Shown here: in pieces, positions 7,298 through 13,292 of the stretch
How positions within the stretch are numbered: position 1 is the first letter of the stretch
Layout: every line of letters begins with the position of its first letter
From: Nitrososphaerales archaeon
Lineage (GTDB): Archaea > Thermoproteota > Nitrososphaeria > Nitrososphaerales > CADDZS01
Assembly (NCBI GenBank): GCA_030043455.1
Contig: JASHXQ010000027.1
Location: forward strand, 1-13,763
Reading direction: 5' to 3'
Length of the DNA stretch: 13,763 nt
Notes under the pieces: generated by a model
What the model saw: only the letters and a program-made list of their open reading frames with translations
Databases searched by the model: none
What the model was told of the DNA's origin: nothing
Program-made: the position numbers and the translations under genes

Positions 7298-7514
7298 CTA
7301 CTTCAGTTCTCCGAATCTGTCGCGGTGATAATTTACTTTTGCGATTCTCTTTCTGTCTATGATGGTTAACTTTACACTCTAGCAACTAACGAGTAGGGTT
7401 CGAAAAGTTACGGTAGTCCAGGATGAGCTGTAGAGGAGACACTGCCGAGGTTTCCAAACGAATTAGGGCTAACGTGAAAAAGTATTTCAATAGAAACCAC
7501 TTTGAGAACACACG

Positions 7515-7775
7515 ATGAACGCCCAAGACATAACTCAAGCCATCGAGGATCGAGCGGCCCCTGATTTCGGACTGTGGACAATTGGAACAACCGGAAATCC
7601 AGATGCTGCAAAGCACACTTATGGGGAGGAGGGCAATGACGTTCAGGATTGGTTGCAATGGCCAGCCGATAGCGAGGACGTAGCGCGAATGGTCAAGAAT
7701 CATTTTTTGGATGAAGGGATGAAAGGTAGCGAAGGCGGAGATATGGGGAATCCCACATACGTCTATATCTTCTAG
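7515..7775 (+). CDS. Small conserved-looking protein with C-terminal GMKGSEGGD...TYVYIF
   Basis: This 86-residue soluble protein begins MNAQDITQAIEDR and has WTIGTTGNPDAAKHTY at 21-36, WLQWPADSEDVARMV at 46-60 and the glycine-rich GMKGSEGGD at 68-76 before a hydrophobic end TYVYIF. From memory this layout (a short strand, a helix after ADS, a Gly-rich turn and a YVY ending) recurs in small uncharacterised proteins of bacteria and archaea and faintly recalls the GIY-YIG fold. I cannot name the family with confidence and the catalytic residues of a nuclease are not evident. It stands alone between the divergently placed amidase gene and the tautomerase gene. Only a weak A/T-rich promoter element (near 7481) is visible. 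Confidence 0.7.
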   Translation: MNAQDITQAIEDRAAPDFGLWTIGTTGNPDAAKHTYGEEGNDVQDWLQWPADSEDVARMVKNHFLDEGMKGSEGGDMGNPTYVYIF

Positions 7776-7940
7776 ATAGGCCGACGTATTCTGGCAAGAA
7801 GAATTCGACGAGAATTTTTAGCAAAATTGTAAGCTAGAGTAGAAGCCCTAATTGTCTTACGAATAAACAAACTTTCTTTTTTGACACTTTCCAACTTATT
7901 AGACCATAATTTCCCGCTTGTGGTGGAGTCTAATACATTC

Positions 7941-8393
7941 ATGCCAATGATCGATGTTCATGCAAGAGAAGACCTCTTCCCTGCGGGTACTGATCGCCAG
8001 CTTGGCGAGGAACTTACGTTCGCGGTACTTCGCGCCGAGGGTGTGAAAAAGCCCGGTCCGTTCCATCTGAATAACACCGCGGCCTACATCCATAGAATGG
8101 ATCCGCGCGGAGTTCACACTGCGGCAGAAAATTCACCGAGAACCGTCCGCGTGCAAGTCATTACTCCTCCGGGAGCACTCTCACGAGACGGCCAAAAGCA
8201 GCTGGTCAAAGAGATCACCGAGATTGTCACAAAGATTTCCGGGGATCCCAGCCAAACAGGCCGCACCTGGGTATTGCTCACTGAAGCTGCTGAAGGAGGC
8301 TGGGGACTCGCCGGCACCGCTTTTGGAAAGGAAGAATTTGCAGCCCTCGCTGCAAAAGCTGCTGCAGCGGCTCGAGCGGCCGGCTCTTCATAG
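7941..8393 (+). CDS. Tautomerase-superfamily protein (4-OT/MIF-like, 150 aa)
   Basis: Removal of Met1 would expose Pro2 as the N-terminal catalytic proline in MPMIDVHARED, as in 4-oxalocrotonate tautomerase relatives. The first beta-alpha-beta unit spans about 2-52. A second runs from RTVRVQVITPP (67-77) through a helix (83-99) to RTWVLLTEA (108-116), so it resembles the fused two-unit members of the superfamily. Residues 132-149 are an alanine-rich tail. The open frame extends back to a TTG at 7881, but I place the start at ATG 7941 because the chemistry needs Pro right after Met. GGAG at 7925-7928 lies 12 bases upstream. It converges on the HxlR gene with 14 bases between. The substrate is unknown; an enolisable keto acid is likely. 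Confidence 0.82.
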   Translation: MPMIDVHAREDLFPAGTDRQLGEELTFAVLRAEGVKKPGPFHLNNTAAYIHRMDPRGVHTAAENSPRTVRVQVITPPGALSRDGQKQLVKEITEIVTKISGDPSQTGRTWVLLTEAAEGGWGLAGTAFGKEEFAALAAKAAAAARAAGSS

Positions 8394-8429
8394 CTTCGAA
8401 TCTGCGATCAGAAAACTTTCATGAAGAGC
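8383..8429. terminator. Inverted repeat across convergent gene ends
   Basis: GCTCTTCAT (8383-8391) and ATGAAGAGC (8421-8429) are perfect nine-base complements separated by 29 bases, with one further G-U pair possible outside. The arms lie in the last codons of the tautomerase gene and of the HxlR gene, so both transcripts could form the stem. A bidirectional termination or processing signal is possible; no T-tract follows. Confidence 0.3.
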
Positions 8430-8872
8430 TCCAGCCCTTCGCGACTGTAGACTTCACTCATTCTTCGAGGTCTCTTGTCCTCGAAGATCCGATCAGCATA
8501 CCACTTGGAACTGAAGGCACCCAGAACCATTCCCACCCGGATGGCGTCCACTCCCTTTTCAGTGAGCGACCACCGGACTATTTTGGGAGGTACGGCTTTC
8601 TCCACGGTCTTCTGAACGAACCCCTCTTGCTCTAATTGCTTCAGACGTGTGGCCAAAACCTTCGATGGAATTCCCGGCAATGACTTGCGGAGCCGGTTGA
8701 ACCGATCCACTCCGTAGGCCCCAATGTCGCGAATGATGGCAAGAGTCCATTTCTTGCCCAAGATTCCAACCGATGTTTCCACCGGGCAATTCACAAAATC
8801 GATTTTCACAAACGGAGATCTCAAATCCTTGTGGGACTTTCTGTATTCGGTCTCTTCGGATAGTACTTGCAA
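8408..8872 (-). CDS. HxlR-family winged-helix transcription regulator
   Basis: This 154-residue regulator contains the HxlR domain at about residues 27-125, with the family signature CPVETSVGILGKKWTLAIIRDI (Cys29 to Ile50), the recognition-helix region FNRLRKSLPGIPSKVLATRLKQLEQEG (58-84) and the wing strand RWSLTEKGVDA (100-110). HxlR proteins bind DNA as dimers and often sense electrophiles or redox stress; Cys29 is at the commonly conserved position. The start is TTG at 8870-8872. No ATG or GTG lies in frame between it and an upstream stop, and a strong TATA box at 8901-8910 would give a leader of only about seven bases. It converges on the tautomerase gene, which it may or may not control. 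Confidence 0.88.
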   Translation of the reverse strand: MQVLSEETEYRKSHKDLRSPFVKIDFVNCPVETSVGILGKKWTLAIIRDIGAYGVDRFNRLRKSLPGIPSKVLATRLKQLEQEGFVQKTVEKAVPPKIVRWSLTEKGVDAIRVGMVLGAFSSKWYADRIFEDKRPRRMSEVYSREGLELFMKVF

Positions 8873-8900
8873 GCTTAATCTTACATTGGTCCACTTTCTA

Positions 8901-8910
8901 ATTTATAAGG
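8901..8910 (-). promoter_or_regulatory. TATA box of the HxlR gene
   Basis: CCTTATAAAT on the minus strand is close to the archaeal TATA consensus and is centred 34 bases before the TTG start, consistent with a very short leader. It supports the TTG at 8872 as the true start. Confidence 0.6.
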
Positions 8911-9099
8911 TTCAAGCATGATCCGTTCGGCTCGGTCCGACCGCGAGAATTCTCTGCGCCTCAGAAATAGCGGTTGAACGATGACGCAAAATATCTCTCG
9001 TTCCACAAGGATTCATAACAGTCATCTTTCCATAGTAACGTTTTCTCGGGAAGTAACCCGGGTCGATAGGAGAATCACGATCTCGAACTACCATCAAAC

Positions 9100-9138
9100 C
9101 TTATATCATTAGGGAATTCCCTAATAGTATTAGGGAAT
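9100..9138 (+). promoter_or_regulatory. Promoter and palindromic operator of the hydrolase-tetR operon
   Basis: ATTAGGGAATTCCCTAAT at 9108-9125 is a perfect 18-bp palindrome, and its half-site ATTAGGGAAT recurs at 9129-9138. The TATA-like CTTATATC (9100-9107) abuts the palindrome, and TAATAGTA (9122-9129), about 25 bases before the ATG at 9150, lies between the palindrome and the third half-site. A dimeric repressor bound here would block TBP or RNA polymerase. The TetR protein encoded at the end of the operon is the obvious candidate. Confidence 0.65.
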
Positions 9139-9149
9139 GTTGTTAACGA

Positions 9150-9974
9150 ATGCCTGAGTCAAAGACGTTACAACGAGAAGAAGGTCAGATTTCCTACGAT
9201 GATACAGGGGGATCGGGTCGAGTAGTTATCTGTGTCCCAGGAATGGGACAGCTAAGATCGATATACCGGTTTATTGTCCCGGACCTGAAGGCGAAGGGCT
9301 TCCGCGTCATCACTTTGGATGTAAGGGGAATGGGAGATTCTAGCCCGAACTGGAATGATTACTCGGAAACTGCCATAGCCTCGGACGTAGTGGCACTCCT
9401 AGGGCAGCTACGTGCCGGGCCCTCGGTTATCATAGGAAATTCAATCTCTGCCGGAGCGGCAGTCTGCCTAGCTGCCGACCACCCTGAGCTCGTTTCGAGC
9501 CTCGTACTGGCTGGCCCTTCGGTTCGCCAGCTTCCAATCCCATGGTGGAAAATGCTGACCTTCAAACTCGCACTCGCGGGACCGTGGGGGCTGAACACAT
9601 GGGTGAACTACCAATCCCAGAAGCTCTACCCTTTATCCAAACCGCAAGACATAGTCGAGTACAACAACGCTCTCAGAAAAAATCTGAAAGAACCCGGTCG
9701 TATGCACGCTTTCAGGCGCATGGCTGCCACCGATCACCGAGCAGCAGAATCGCATCTCGGAAAGGTAAGATCTCCGACCTTGGTAGTGATGGGAGGAGCC
9801 GACCCAGACTTTCCGAATCCGGCTGCGGAGGGAAAACTCGTAGCGGAGAGTCTCCATGGGGAGCTCATTCTTCTTCCCGGGCTGGGGCATTATCCCCAAG
9901 CGGAACAGCCCGAGGCATTCTCGACCTCCGTGACCCGATTTCTCCTTCGAGGGATTCCAGAAATTGGTCACTAG
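9150..9974 (+). CDS. Alpha/beta hydrolase, TetR-linked
   Basis: This 274-residue cytoplasmic alpha/beta-hydrolase has the strand VVICVPGMG (25-33) with the oxyanion region, LDVRGMGDSS (56-65), nucleophile Ser98 in GNSISAG, acid Asp218 in GGADPDF and base His247 in GLGHYP. The nucleophile elbow reads G-N-S-I-S, with serine where most members have the second glycine; such elbows with a small residue occur in the family and should still work. The lid region spans about 125-200 with the aromatic patch PWWKM. Substrate is unknown; esters, lactones or epoxides are possible. It is the first gene of an operon with the tetR gene, which starts 11 bases before its stop, and a palindromic operator lies just upstream. 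The arrangement suggests a substrate-induced detoxification or catabolic enzyme. Confidence 0.88.
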   Translation: MPESKTLQREEGQISYDDTGGSGRVVICVPGMGQLRSIYRFIVPDLKAKGFRVITLDVRGMGDSSPNWNDYSETAIASDVVALLGQLRAGPSVIIGNSISAGAAVCLAADHPELVSSLVLAGPSVRQLPIPWWKMLTFKLALAGPWGLNTWVNYQSQKLYPLSKPQDIVEYNNALRKNLKEPGRMHAFRRMAATDHRAAESHLGKVRSPTLVVMGGADPDFPNPAAEGKLVAESLHGELILLPGLGHYPQAEQPEAFSTSVTRFLLRGIPEIGH

Positions 9975-10551
9975 GGTAGGGTTGGATATCGATAAGGTGG
10001 TCGACAGTGCGATCCGGTTAGCTGATAAAGGTGGTCTGGAGGAATTGACTCTTAGCCAGGTAGCCCAGGAAGTAGGAGTAAGGACTCCTTCACTCTACGA
10101 ACATGTTGAAGGGCTCCCCGGGTTGCAACGGGCAATCCGCCTCCGCGGCTTTCAAACGATGGGTCAACTCATCAGCAAAGCTACCGTGGGTAAGTCTCGT
10201 GACGACGCAATTAGGGCGCTTGCATATGAGATGAGAAAATTTGTTCGTCAACATCCAGCTCTTTACGAATCCACCGTGCTGACCGCGGTGGGGGATTCAA
10301 AAGAAGTCCGCGAGGCCGCGGACGAAGTGTTGACTACTTTAAACTCTGTGCTCGCGAGTTATGGCATCATGGGAAAGGAAGCCATCCACGCGGCAAGGTA
10401 CCTTCGGAGTCTCTTACATGGATTCTTCTCGCTTGAAAGAGCAAGAGGGTTTGGCTTGAACGTCGATCTAGAGGAGAGCTATGGGAGAGTTGTGGAGACC
10501 CTTGCTCAGGACTTGAGACAGTGGCCGGAGCGCCACACAAAAGAGCGCTAA
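9964..10551 (+). CDS. TetR-family transcription regulator with WHG-type C-terminal domain
   Basis: This 195-residue repressor has an N-terminal TetR helix-turn-helix domain (residues 8-54; LTLSQVAQEVGVRTPSLYEHV is the DNA-binding part at 28-48). Its C-terminal ligand domain fits the WHG/TetR_C_13 type, with RYLRSLLHGFFSLE at 145-158 and a closing FGLNVDLEESYGRVV. The start TTG at 9964-9966 overlaps the hydrolase stop by 11 bases; a second TTG (residue 7) is possible. The overlap implies translational coupling. The palindrome at 9108-9125 in front of the operon is its likely binding site, giving autorepression and control of the hydrolase. This kind of TetR protein is common in bacteria and less so in archaea, so the operon may be acquired. 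Confidence 0.9.
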   Translation: MVTRVGLDIDKVVDSAIRLADKGGLEELTLSQVAQEVGVRTPSLYEHVEGLPGLQRAIRLRGFQTMGQLISKATVGKSRDDAIRALAYEMRKFVRQHPALYESTVLTAVGDSKEVREAADEVLTTLNSVLASYGIMGKEAIHAARYLRSLLHGFFSLERARGFGLNVDLEESYGRVVETLAQDLRQWPERHTKER

Positions 10552-10582
10552 ACTCCTGCTCTAAAGACGGATAACTGAAATA

Positions 10583-10612
10583 AGTGGACTAGTCCGGGGA
10601 ATATTCTCCACT
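10583..10612. repeat. Inverted repeat downstream of tetR
   Basis: AGTGGA (10583-10588) and TCCACT (10607-10612) are complementary across 18 bases, and a perfect palindrome GGACTAGTCC occupies 10586-10595. They lie 32 bases after the tetR stop in a 188-base gap without genes. They could form a weak terminator; no T-tract follows. Confidence 0.25.
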
Positions 10613-10706
10613 ATCAGATATAGATTCTAGAATTCCTATAGTCCGTACGACCTTGTTCGTCAATTCACAACATTTGGCGCCCTAATTCACTTTTCCTTGG
10701 ACTTCC

Positions 10707-10716
10707 TTTTTATATG
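10707..10716 (+). promoter_or_regulatory. TATA box of the 10740 gene
   Basis: TTTTATATGG is a strong archaeal TATA box centred 28 bases before the ATG at 10740. The distance implies that transcription begins at or next to the start codon, a leaderless message. Confidence 0.65.
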
Positions 10717-10739
10717 GTCTTTCTCGAAAAGTCTTCATC

Positions 10740-11024
10740 ATGATAATACTTTGGAAGGCTGACTATGATGGTGAGGATATCCAAGCTGACTTGAAAAAGC
10801 TCGACGAGGTTCAGGCGAAGATTCAAAAGGAAATCGGCGGTCGATCCGAAGGACCGTATTTCCCCCAAGATGCATCTGTCCTCTACATTTTCCATATTGA
10901 CGAGTATGAATGGCTGAATCGGGCGGGGAGGATGTTCTTTGCTGAGATGACTAAGATGAGGCTGCCGTTTACGCCAAAGGTTTACGAAGTTGCGGTGACC
11001 CCTCAAGAGTTTTTTGGAAAATGA
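10740..11024 (+). CDS. Unknown 94-aa soluble protein with leaderless promoter
   Basis: I do not recognise this protein. It begins with a strand (MIILWKADY), then a charged amphipathic helix (GEDIQADLKKLDEVQAKIQKE, about 11-31), a second strand VLYIFHIDEYEWL (47-59), a helix around RAGRMFFAEMTKM (61-73) and a last strand KVYEVAVTP (80-88). That beta-alpha-beta-alpha-beta order is compatible with a ferredoxin-like or dimeric barrel fold of a small cytoplasmic protein. It has no cysteine, no signal peptide and no membrane segment. A strong TATA box 28 bases upstream makes expression likely and supports the ATG. It is a single gene, with the tetR operon upstream and the seven-helix protein gene converging downstream. 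Confidence 0.75.
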   Translation: MIILWKADYDGEDIQADLKKLDEVQAKIQKEIGGRSEGPYFPQDASVLYIFHIDEYEWLNRAGRMFFAEMTKMRLPFTPKVYEVAVTPQEFFGK

Positions 11025-11105
11025 ATCCACGTCCTTTAAAAGAGTAGAAGATCAGAGAGCTACCAGATCGAAAAGCAGGTTCAAATTATCTCTAGATTAA
11101 TTAAT

Positions 11106-11858
11106 TTAGGGCAATGGGGGACTTCGCTTTTCTTCCTCCAACGAAAAATGACTAATTGGAGCGAGAGAACGGGCGGCCCTATATAGACAGTATCCGGCAA
11201 GGATCCAGAATGGGGCACCGAGTAAAGCCGGATACGAATAATAAACTTGGAAATTGGAAAATCCTTCAAGTCCCTCCACGAGAGAGACGATGTCCACGAG
11301 GATCGAAAACACCAGAACAAGTCCAAGCCACTTCAGATTTCCCTTTAACAATGGATCTTTGATTCTTGTTGATCCGACCAAGATTCCGGCACCCCCGATC
11401 ACGAGCGGAATCGGAATGAAAAAGGTAGCTAGCTCCCCTGCCAGATTTGCCTGAGTTGACGGTAGCACAACGCTCAATGTATTGAAGACATCTATGAGGC
11501 CAACTCCGATCCAACCCAGGTAACGGGTCTTTTCCCAATGTATAATGTTCCTAAGCAAAGGATCTGATCGCCGTGCCACTTTGACAAGCGAATCAAAAAA
11601 TGCGAAAAGAACTATGAACGCAACGTTGTAAAAGACCACTATTAGGGCGTAGATCACAGCGTTATTACTATACGTCAGAATCGCTGATGCTGCTAGGATA
11701 ACGCCAGTAGCTCCCTGCCAGAGAGTCAAGTTGCGACGCAGCGGGTTTGCCATTGATTTTCTGATCTCAAAGGCCCAGTAAGATGCGTAAAGAGCGATCA
11801 CAGCTGGTACTATCTCAGCAAAGATAATTGCCAGAACAATGGCCAGACTAACTGACAT
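11106..11858 (-). CDS. Seven-helix membrane protein with a thrice-repeated loop motif
   Basis: Hydrophobic segments at about 4-29, 48-63, 67-89, 112-133, 140-163, 177-195 and 206-228 predict seven membrane helices. Basic residues gather in loops 1-2, 3-4, 5-6 and in the C-terminal tail, so by the positive-inside rule the N-terminus is outside and the C-terminus inside. Each of those three inner loops holds the same ten-residue pattern: NPLRRNLTLW (38-47), DPLLRNIIHW (99-108) and DPLLKGNLKW (168-177). This suggests an internal triplication of a two-helix unit plus one helix. No lysine lies in the last helix, so it is not a retinal protein. No transport or enzyme motif is recognised. The ATG at 11856-11858 follows GGGGGT. 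A sensor, channel or scaffold role is open. Confidence 0.8.
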   Translation of the reverse strand: MSVSLAIVLAIIFAEIVPAVIALYASYWAFEIRKSMANPLRRNLTLWQGATGVILAASAILTYSNNAVIYALIVVFYNVAFIVLFAFFDSLVKVARRSDPLLRNIIHWEKTRYLGWIGVGLIDVFNTLSVVLPSTQANLAGELATFFIPIPLVIGGAGILVGSTRIKDPLLKGNLKWLGLVLVFSILVDIVSLVEGLEGFSNFQVYYSYPALLGAPFWILAGYCLYRAARSLAPISHFSLEEEKRSPPLP

Positions 11859-11897
11859 TAGCAGTTACCCCCAGTACTTTGTGAAACAGAAAGTCGA

Positions 11898-11922
11898 GAC
11901 CTGACTGGGGTCGCCTCAGGTC
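11898..11922. repeat. Inverted repeat upstream of the seven-helix protein gene
   Basis: GACCTGA (11898-11904) and TCAGGTC (11916-11922) are perfect seven-base complements around an 11-base spacer. They lie about 40 bases before the ATG at 11858 on the minus strand, where a regulator could bind, and also at the end of a possible small minus-strand frame. Confidence 0.3.
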
Positions 11923-12077
11923 GATTGTAGGGTGAGTGCCCGAAGGAGACCAGCAATCGTTGGAAACGGCTTTAACTTCACCGAGATAAACGTATCATCA
12001 GAACATTCACTCTGGATCAAAACCGTCCCGTCAGTTCGACACAAAATAGGCTTCAAAAACTTTCTAGAGTTGACCAT
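11916..12077 (-). CDS. Possible small protein (54 aa), low support
   Basis: From an ATG at 12075-12077 the frame reads MVNSRKFLKPILCRTDG and continues through IQSECSDDTFISVKLKPF to a leucine-rich end. The alternation of strand-like segments and turns looks protein-like, and it fills the otherwise empty 265-base gap between the seven-helix protein gene and the hydrolase at 12124. It overlaps no confident gene in this reduced form. There is no good TATA box, only a GGTGG almost touching the start. It could equally be chance. Confidence 0.25.
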   Translation of the reverse strand: MVNSRKFLKPILCRTDGTVLIQSECSDDTFISVKLKPFPTIAGLLRALTLQST

Positions 12078-12114
12078 GCCACCGATCCTAGGGAATCGAA
12101 AAGGGTAAGAGGTT

Positions 12115-12118
12115 GAGG
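12115..12118 (+). promoter_or_regulatory. Ribosome binding site deciding the TTG start at 12124
   Basis: GAGG ends five bases before TTG 12124. The frame has an in-frame TAA at 12106-12108 and no ATG or GTG between it and the hydrolase domain, so this site supports TTG as the start. Confidence 0.45.
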
Positions 12119-12123
12119 AAAAT

Positions 12124-12777
12124 TTGCCCGAGGATTCCATAAAGATTGAAGTCCTGTCCATCAGATATTGGACCAACGTCGGTGGATTAGGCGGCGATGA
12201 CAAGAAACGCAAGACGGTCGTTCTCTTTCACGGCAACTCTTCCTCTCTAGATTCCTGGAAGAAAACAAAGACGCTCGAAGAGCTCTCGTCAAACGAATAC
12301 CGGGTCTTTGCGATAGACCTCCCAGCTGGCAAAGGTTCGATGTCGGATAAACTTGGCCCCAAGATCCTCAAAAGCGATCCAGAAAAGATCCTCACACTAC
12401 TTGAGAAACTATTTGACTCAATCGATGTTGGTGACTCTCCCTTTGCGATCGTGGGACACTCGATGGGAGGAGGCTTCGCGCTTGCATACGCCGTGTACCG
12501 ACCAGAGAGAGTCGCGGCGCTCGTCCTCATAAGCCCATCAATTTACCGCGTTACGGAAAGAGAAAAAAGCAAACTGTCGGACTTGAATATCCCTGTGCTA
12601 CTCGTCTGGGGTGACAGGGACCGGGTTTTTCCTCTAGACGAATTCGGGAAACCGCTCAAAGACTCGCTACCCCACGCGAAGCTGCTCATTATAAAACAAG
12701 CAGGGCACGCGGCCCATCTGGACAAGCCTGACGAGTTTAACGAGATTCTGGTCGATTTCCTTGCTGAAGTTATGTGA
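12124..12777 (+). CDS. Compact alpha/beta hydrolase
   Basis: This 217-residue cytoplasmic hydrolase has a complete triad: Ser113 in GHSMGGG, Asp166 in WGDRDRVFP and His195 in AGHAAHLDKP. The oxyanion motif is HGNSSS (36-41), and FAIDLPAGKGS (62-72) is the family strand and loop. The segment between the nucleophile strand and the Asp motif is very short (about 139-155), so the cap domain is nearly missing. This favours an open active site of carboxylesterase or thioesterase type, though substrate cannot be read. The start is TTG with GAGG five bases upstream and a stop just before. The gene is divergent from the seven-helix protein gene with a 265-base gap. It shares no special similarity in its elbow or cap with the hydrolase at 9150. 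Confidence 0.88.
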   Translation: MPEDSIKIEVLSIRYWTNVGGLGGDDKKRKTVVLFHGNSSSLDSWKKTKTLEELSSNEYRVFAIDLPAGKGSMSDKLGPKILKSDPEKILTLLEKLFDSIDVGDSPFAIVGHSMGGGFALAYAVYRPERVAALVLISPSIYRVTEREKSKLSDLNIPVLLVWGDRDRVFPLDEFGKPLKDSLPHAKLLIIKQAGHAAHLDKPDEFNEILVDFLAEVM

Positions 12778-12846
12778 CTATGTTGAGATCAAAAATGTTG
12801 AAAAATAAAGTCTAGTCAAGAGACTCCAGCCATCTCTGTCGGCAGC

Positions 12847-13167
12847 TTACTTGCCTTGGAACTCGGCCTTCAGATAATTTAGGTCGTCCAGAATCCTACG
12901 ATGATTTTCTTTATGGCCCTTGTTCTCCAACGCGAGAGTGTTGACCTTTTCGACCGTCTCATCGTACCCGTAGTGGTGGACCGCCTTGTTAAGCGCGGTC
13001 CTCCTGCTTAGCTGCCCTTCTTCCACACTATAACCCTGCTCAATCAAGGACCCAGCGTGTTTCATCTCGATACCCGGATCTGAGTGATGTCGGTCTTCCT
13101 TTCTCTTTGCCCTCTCGTCTTGCTTTTTCTCAGCCTGAGTCTCCTGATCCCTTTCTTCCTTGCTCAC
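12847..13167 (-). CDS. DUF5771-like small protein with a charged N-terminal tail
   Basis: This 106-residue protein has two parts. Residues 1-33 are nearly all charged (Lys, Glu, Asp, Arg, His) and are probably disordered. Residues 38-103 match, from memory, the DUF5771 pattern: H-A-G-S-L-x-x-x-GYS, then RRTALNKAVHHYGYDETVEKVN and a helix ending DDLNYLK. Relatives occur in thaumarchaea and in large DNA viruses of eukaryotes, and their function is unknown; the basic helices could bind nucleic acid. The start is GTG at 13165-13167. There is no strong TATA box, only AGTTTTAG about 30 bases upstream. It is convergent with the hydrolase at 12124 and ends 70 bases from it. Confidence 0.75.
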   Translation of the reverse strand: MSKEERDQETQAEKKQDERAKRKEDRHHSDPGIEMKHAGSLIEQGYSVEEGQLSRRTALNKAVHHYGYDETVEKVNTLALENKGHKENHRRILDDLNYLKAEFQGK

Positions 13168-13292
13168 GCGCAGTCCCCGATTGCGACTTACCCTAAAACT
13201 TCCGTAAAGAGATTATCGGATCCGCACCTTTAGCCCGGATCTGCGCTAAACCACAACCTGTGCTGAAAGGGTTAGAAATAACTACTACTGAA

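Noticed and set aside
7386..7703. Hydrophobic 105-codon minus-strand frame
   Set aside because: It overlaps the 7515-7775 gene in antisense over most of its length; the hydrophobic look comes from the complement of that gene's acidic codons.
7881..7940. Upstream TTG start for the tautomerase
   Set aside because: It would bury the catalytic proline at position 22; the enzyme family needs Pro immediately after the initiator Met.
8912..9097. 61-codon minus-strand frame between the HxlR and hydrolase genes
   Set aside because: Composition is arginine-rich with no domain. The TATA-like sequence lies only a few bases from its ATG, too near to drive it; that sequence better serves the plus-strand hydrolase operon.
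11916..12212. 98-codon minus-strand frame
   Set aside because: Its first 45 codons overlap the 5' end of the hydrolase gene at 12124 and look like a shadow (Pro/Ser-rich). Only the shorter form from 12077 is kept, at low confidence.
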